Of a stretch of DNA of 11,235 nucleotides, positions 8,530 through 11,235 are shown piece after piece; position 1 is the stretch's first letter, and every line of letters starts with the position of its first letter. A program made the position numbers and the translations under genes. This stretch comes from Larix sibirica (taxonomy: Eukaryota; Streptophyta; Pinopsida; Pinales; Pinaceae): assembly GCA_004151065.3 (NCBI GenBank), contig NWUY0300013147.1, positions 60,302-71,536 of the forward strand, written 5' to 3'. The notes beneath the pieces are model-generated. The model was not told the DNA's origin and ran no database searches. It worked only from the letters and a program-made list of their open reading frames with translations.

Positions 8530-9280
8530 TCCAAAGCTTCCATCTTCTTCCAACATTGTGATTCCATATGATCATCTTATCTACAAAAGTTACAACGTCG
8601 AGTTGCCTTATTTCCTTTAGACTTTTCTCTTTGTTTAGTATTTGGAGTAGGGGAAGGCTGATTAGATTTGGGACCATGTCCATTTGTTTTTATTGAATTG
8701 CTCATTCTTGGGACCTTGTTTTTGTTGCACTAGAAATGAGCAAGAGCATGTCCTACTCTCGTGTTAACTATTCACGAAATGATTCAAAACTAGGCATTTT
8801 ATAAGTAGTTCCAAAAGCTTTGTCGATGCAGTAAAAAGCATAAACAAAAGCAAAGTATGGTTCACCAAGTTTAGAAAGGATGGAAAATATCATCTAATCA
8901 TCAAGATTCATGATACCTCTCAAAGTTCCAAACCTTGAGATGTAATGTTGAATGTGTTCAAAGTTAATAGGGTCCAAAGCAATAATCTCATTCTTTATTT
9001 GTTGAGCATGAATCTCATTTTGTTTACCAAACAATTGATCAAAATTGATCCAAGCTACATATGGAGCATCAATCCCTTGAAGATGAAATGTAAGGTCTTC
9101 AAACAATAACATGCCAGTGAGTTTATAGGCTTTGTCATTTTTGTTAAACCATTTGACTTTTTTTAGGGGATCTAAAGGTGCAATTTATATGCCCAAAGTA
9201 ATCATGTGCATTCTCTTGCTTCTTAACAAGTCTTTCATGTAGGATTTCCAAGAGTAATAAGTATAACTAGTGAAATTCAT
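8530..9280 (-). pseudogene. Copia GAG (UBN2-type) with zinc knuckle, stop-interrupted
   Basis: From an ATG at 9278-9280 one frame reads MNFTSYTYYSWKS, equivalent to the family's GSNYxxWKxxM opening. It stays in register for nearly 400 bp, broken by TAA at 9185-9187. The open part at 8894-9112 carries FDQLFGKQNEIHAQQIKNEI and FEHIQHYISRF, the typical LFG...L...L and F..I..Y...F pattern of copia nucleocapsid precursors. Past a TAG (8894-8896) the same frame continues with ILSKLGEPY (family ILSKLGPEY) and MPSFESF. The CCHC zinc knuckle C-x2-C-x4-H-x4-C is fully present at 8553-8594 in minus orientation, with a TAA inside its second spacer. In a live element GAG would form virus-like particles and bind the RNA. 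Confidence 0.87.
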
Positions 9281-10747
9281 ATTGGCCCTAATGATAAATT
9301 GAATTCAAATGACTGCAAAATAGAAACCAAATACACCACTACAGAATGTGTGAAAAATAATGCACTTTGAAAAAAAACAATACTAAAAAAGGTGCCCAAA
9401 TTAGTAAGACGTGTCCTTCAAAAGTTACAAAAATAAGGATTAAGCAGGGATTTATGAGAAAACTAAGAAACATACATCGTCTACTAGTGAAATTTCCCAA
9501 AACCAATCACTTTAGTGTGTAGAGCATGAAAAAATACACATTTTCTAAAAAATTGTATTGAAAATGAACTCAAAATGAGAAAATCGAGCTTGTAAGCAAA
9601 TCACATTTTGAAACTAAAAAGCTAGTGAAGAGGGATTTGCAAAGTGTTGATGTGATTACTGACATGGTTCTACTAATGTGGAAAAATGATGACATGTTAG
9701 AGTAATGAATTGGTAGATGGCGTGACATGGTTGATACACATGACGAGGTGGCAAGTCAATGTGTCACTTTGGTGTTGTCCAAGCGACTAGGAGGGTTTGT
9801 GTAGTCTCCAGTCAAATTTATGCATGACAGGGTCAAGGTGTGATTGAGCCACATGGTAGTGGTGCCTAAGTAACTCCCTCTTAGCATTGTCCTTGAGGGA
9901 ATTGTTGTGCAAATGGTATTTTTGAGGTCATTGACAATGGGAAGAATTGTTTCAAAAGGGCAAGATCATTAAGGAGGGCCATGTGGGTAGTGTTCAAATC
10001 TAACATCCTCAGGTGTGACTCTCAAAGTTGGTGCATGCATTGACCAAAATCACATTGAAAGTGTGAAAGAGGATGCTAAGGGAGGGAACCCCTACATAGA
10101 ATTGGAAGTTGAGGGAGATGCTCGCAAACCAAGGCAAAAAAAGAGGTCATCAAGGAGGAATCCCAATGCAAATGCCAAGGAAACAAGTAACCGAACAAGA
10201 AGTAGATGCCTGAAAACTAGAAGGGGTCCTCAGAGTTTGAGAACACCAATTTGAGAAATCTCAAGACAATTGCCACAAACCACTACAAAACAAGATTGAA
10301 AAATCACAAAACAAATGTAAAAAAAACTAGAAGTACGTTTCAAATTAAACAAAAAAATCATTGAAAGTATTAAATCAAAACTTTATAAAGCATGAATTTT
10401 ACCCCTTTTAAAATAGACATCCATGACTAGCTGGCGAAAAATCTTCAAAGCATGGGAAGACAAAAGCCTTTATGAGTAAAACAAAAGGCAAATCCAATTG
10501 AACCAAATGCTTCAAATGTAGTCAAATGGCCATTTTTTCTCTGCAATGCATGGATTTGAGAAAAAATGAACACCAAGCTTGAACCTTCAAGGCTCAATGA
10601 CAAGAGCTCTGCAAGTCTGATAAGTTCTTCATACATAGAAGACAACTACCAACCTAAACATGTAAATAATGAACAAATCTTTAAATTTAAATAAAAACTA
10701 TGTAGTTGTCACAAGCTACCTTGATCTTGATCAAAACAGCCTCACAA
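9281..10747 (-). other. Long T-rich leader between candidate primer-binding site and GAG
   Basis: Nearly 1.5 kb lies between the candidate primer-binding site and the GAG start, much more than the short leader common in copia elements. On the minus strand it is T-rich and ends with a splice-acceptor-like polypyrimidine-TTTTGCAG near 9315. No coding signal is visible on the minus strand. A 79-codon Lys/Arg-rich plus-strand frame (10015-10254) resembles nothing I know. TGACATGGTT-like decamers recur at 9660, 9690 and 9723. It may be a true long 5' leader, or may hide an old nested insertion whose ends I cannot see. Confidence 0.4.
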
Positions 10748-10761
10748 GTCCTTTAATGCCA
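10748..10761 (-). other. Candidate primer-binding site, degenerate initiator-Met tRNA type
   Basis: On the minus strand the sequence TTTCTAACA is followed directly by TGGCATTAAAGGAC. Plant copia elements usually have an LTR ending in CA followed closely by TGGTATCAGAGCC, complementary to initiator-methionine tRNA. About eight or nine of the first fourteen bases agree. Position and strand are right for this element. The match is imperfect, so the call is tentative. Confidence 0.45.
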
Positions 10762-11235
10762 TGTTAGAAATCAATAGGTGGGAAAATCACAAGGTTGAAT
10801 ACCAAAAGAAATAACTCTCATAGACTACATATTCTTAATATGCAAAATGAACAATATCAAATAAATAACATTTGCAATTGATAACAAGAAAGGAACAATA
10901 GTGATTGAGCACGCGAAATGGAAAACTTGATATTCATATTACTTATAACAATGTTCATAATGCCACTTTGAGGGGGGTAACCTCCAAATAGAAAAGCTCC
11001 AATATAATTTAAATACTTTATATATCTTACATCGTTCTTCACTCCTACAAATAGCTTCTAGCAAACCCTTACCATAATTACTAATGCGCCCTATATTAAT
11101 GATTGGACCATATTAGATTATTGAGTGTCAATTACCTAAAGGACCTTCTTCAACGAAGCTACATTACATTATCACGTTATGGAGTGCACACACCAACTAC
11201 CCAGTATGTCACCTACCCAAATTTTGAGACTATTT
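10762..11235 (-). repeat. Candidate 5' LTR, partial
   Basis: This stretch sits just outside the candidate primer-binding site and would end in CA on the minus strand (TG at 10762-10763 on the plus strand). It is AT-rich, non-coding, and has a TATATAAAG box on the minus strand (11016-11024), about 255 bp before the LTR end, a plausible spacing for an LTR promoter. The outer boundary was not found and may lie beyond the window. No second copy exists near 5370, so LTR identity rests only on position and these motifs. Confidence 0.35.

Larger units (their letters stand above)
5370..11235 (-). mobile_element. Degenerate Ty1/copia LTR retrotransposon, minus strand
   Basis: Read on the minus strand the domains occur in diagnostic copia order: GAG with zinc knuckle, protease, GAG-pre-integrase and integrase, reverse transcriptase, RNase H. 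Integrase before RT distinguishes copia from gypsy. The internal coding stretch (about 9280 to 5370, 3.9 kb) is near the normal length for the group, so no large coding deletion is apparent. Stops and frame changes interrupt every domain. A candidate primer-binding site and 5' LTR lie at the right edge, separated from GAG by an unusually long leader. No 3' LTR or target-site duplication was found, so the boundaries are approximate and the right end may lie outside the window. The element cannot move by itself. Confidence 0.88.

Noticed and set aside
10015-10254. 79-codon Lys/Arg-rich plus-strand frame
   Set aside because: The basic composition is suggestive, but the frame is short, antisense to the element leader and lacks any recognised domain; chance is likely.
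1-11235. tRNA or rRNA genes, CRISPR arrays, bacterial operons
   Set aside because: No cloverleaf-like GTTCAA blocks in a proper arrangement, no regularly spaced repeats and no bacterial-style gene packing were seen. The window is plant-like throughout.

Overview
The window looks like nuclear DNA of a land plant. It has three parts: one long uninterrupted pentatricopeptide-repeat (PPR) gene of the PLS class, AT-rich flanks, and a heavily decayed Ty1/copia retrotransposon. The wording of the PPR repeats and the amount of old retrotransposon fit a gymnosperm best, but that is an impression and no search was run. No bacterial, phage or CRISPR features are present.

Layout, all main elements on the minus strand. 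From 1 to about 1943 there is AT-rich non-coding DNA, which lies downstream of the PPR gene and may include its 3' UTR. From 1944 to 2173 lies the frame-broken remnant of a DYW cytidine-deaminase domain. It abuts the stop codon of the PPR gene (2174-4537, 787 codons), which encodes a putative organelle RNA-binding and RNA-editing factor with 18 repeat motifs, E1/E2 motifs and only the start of a DYW domain. From 4538 to about 5370 is the upstream flank, with a possible promoter, a hairpin and a diverged 65-bp tandem duplication.

From about 5370 to 9280 the minus strand holds a complete but broken copia polyprotein in the usual order: GAG with zinc knuckle, protease, integrase, reverse transcriptase and RNase H. 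Each domain is recognisable only after allowing stops and frameshifts, and several catalytic residues are lost. A long T-rich leader (9281-10747), a degenerate primer-binding site (10748-10761) and a candidate 5' LTR (10762 to the window end) follow. No matching 3' LTR was found next to the RNase H end.

The PPR gene and the copia element share a strand, so the broken 3' end of the element lies about 0.8 kb upstream of the PPR start. The most interesting signal is the contrast inside the PPR gene. Its 2.4-kb repeat part is fully open, while the adjoining 230-bp deaminase domain has decayed. This suggests either a fresh pseudogene or a PPR protein that changed from a self-contained editor to one lacking its own deaminase. 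I found no previously undescribed multi-gene system here.
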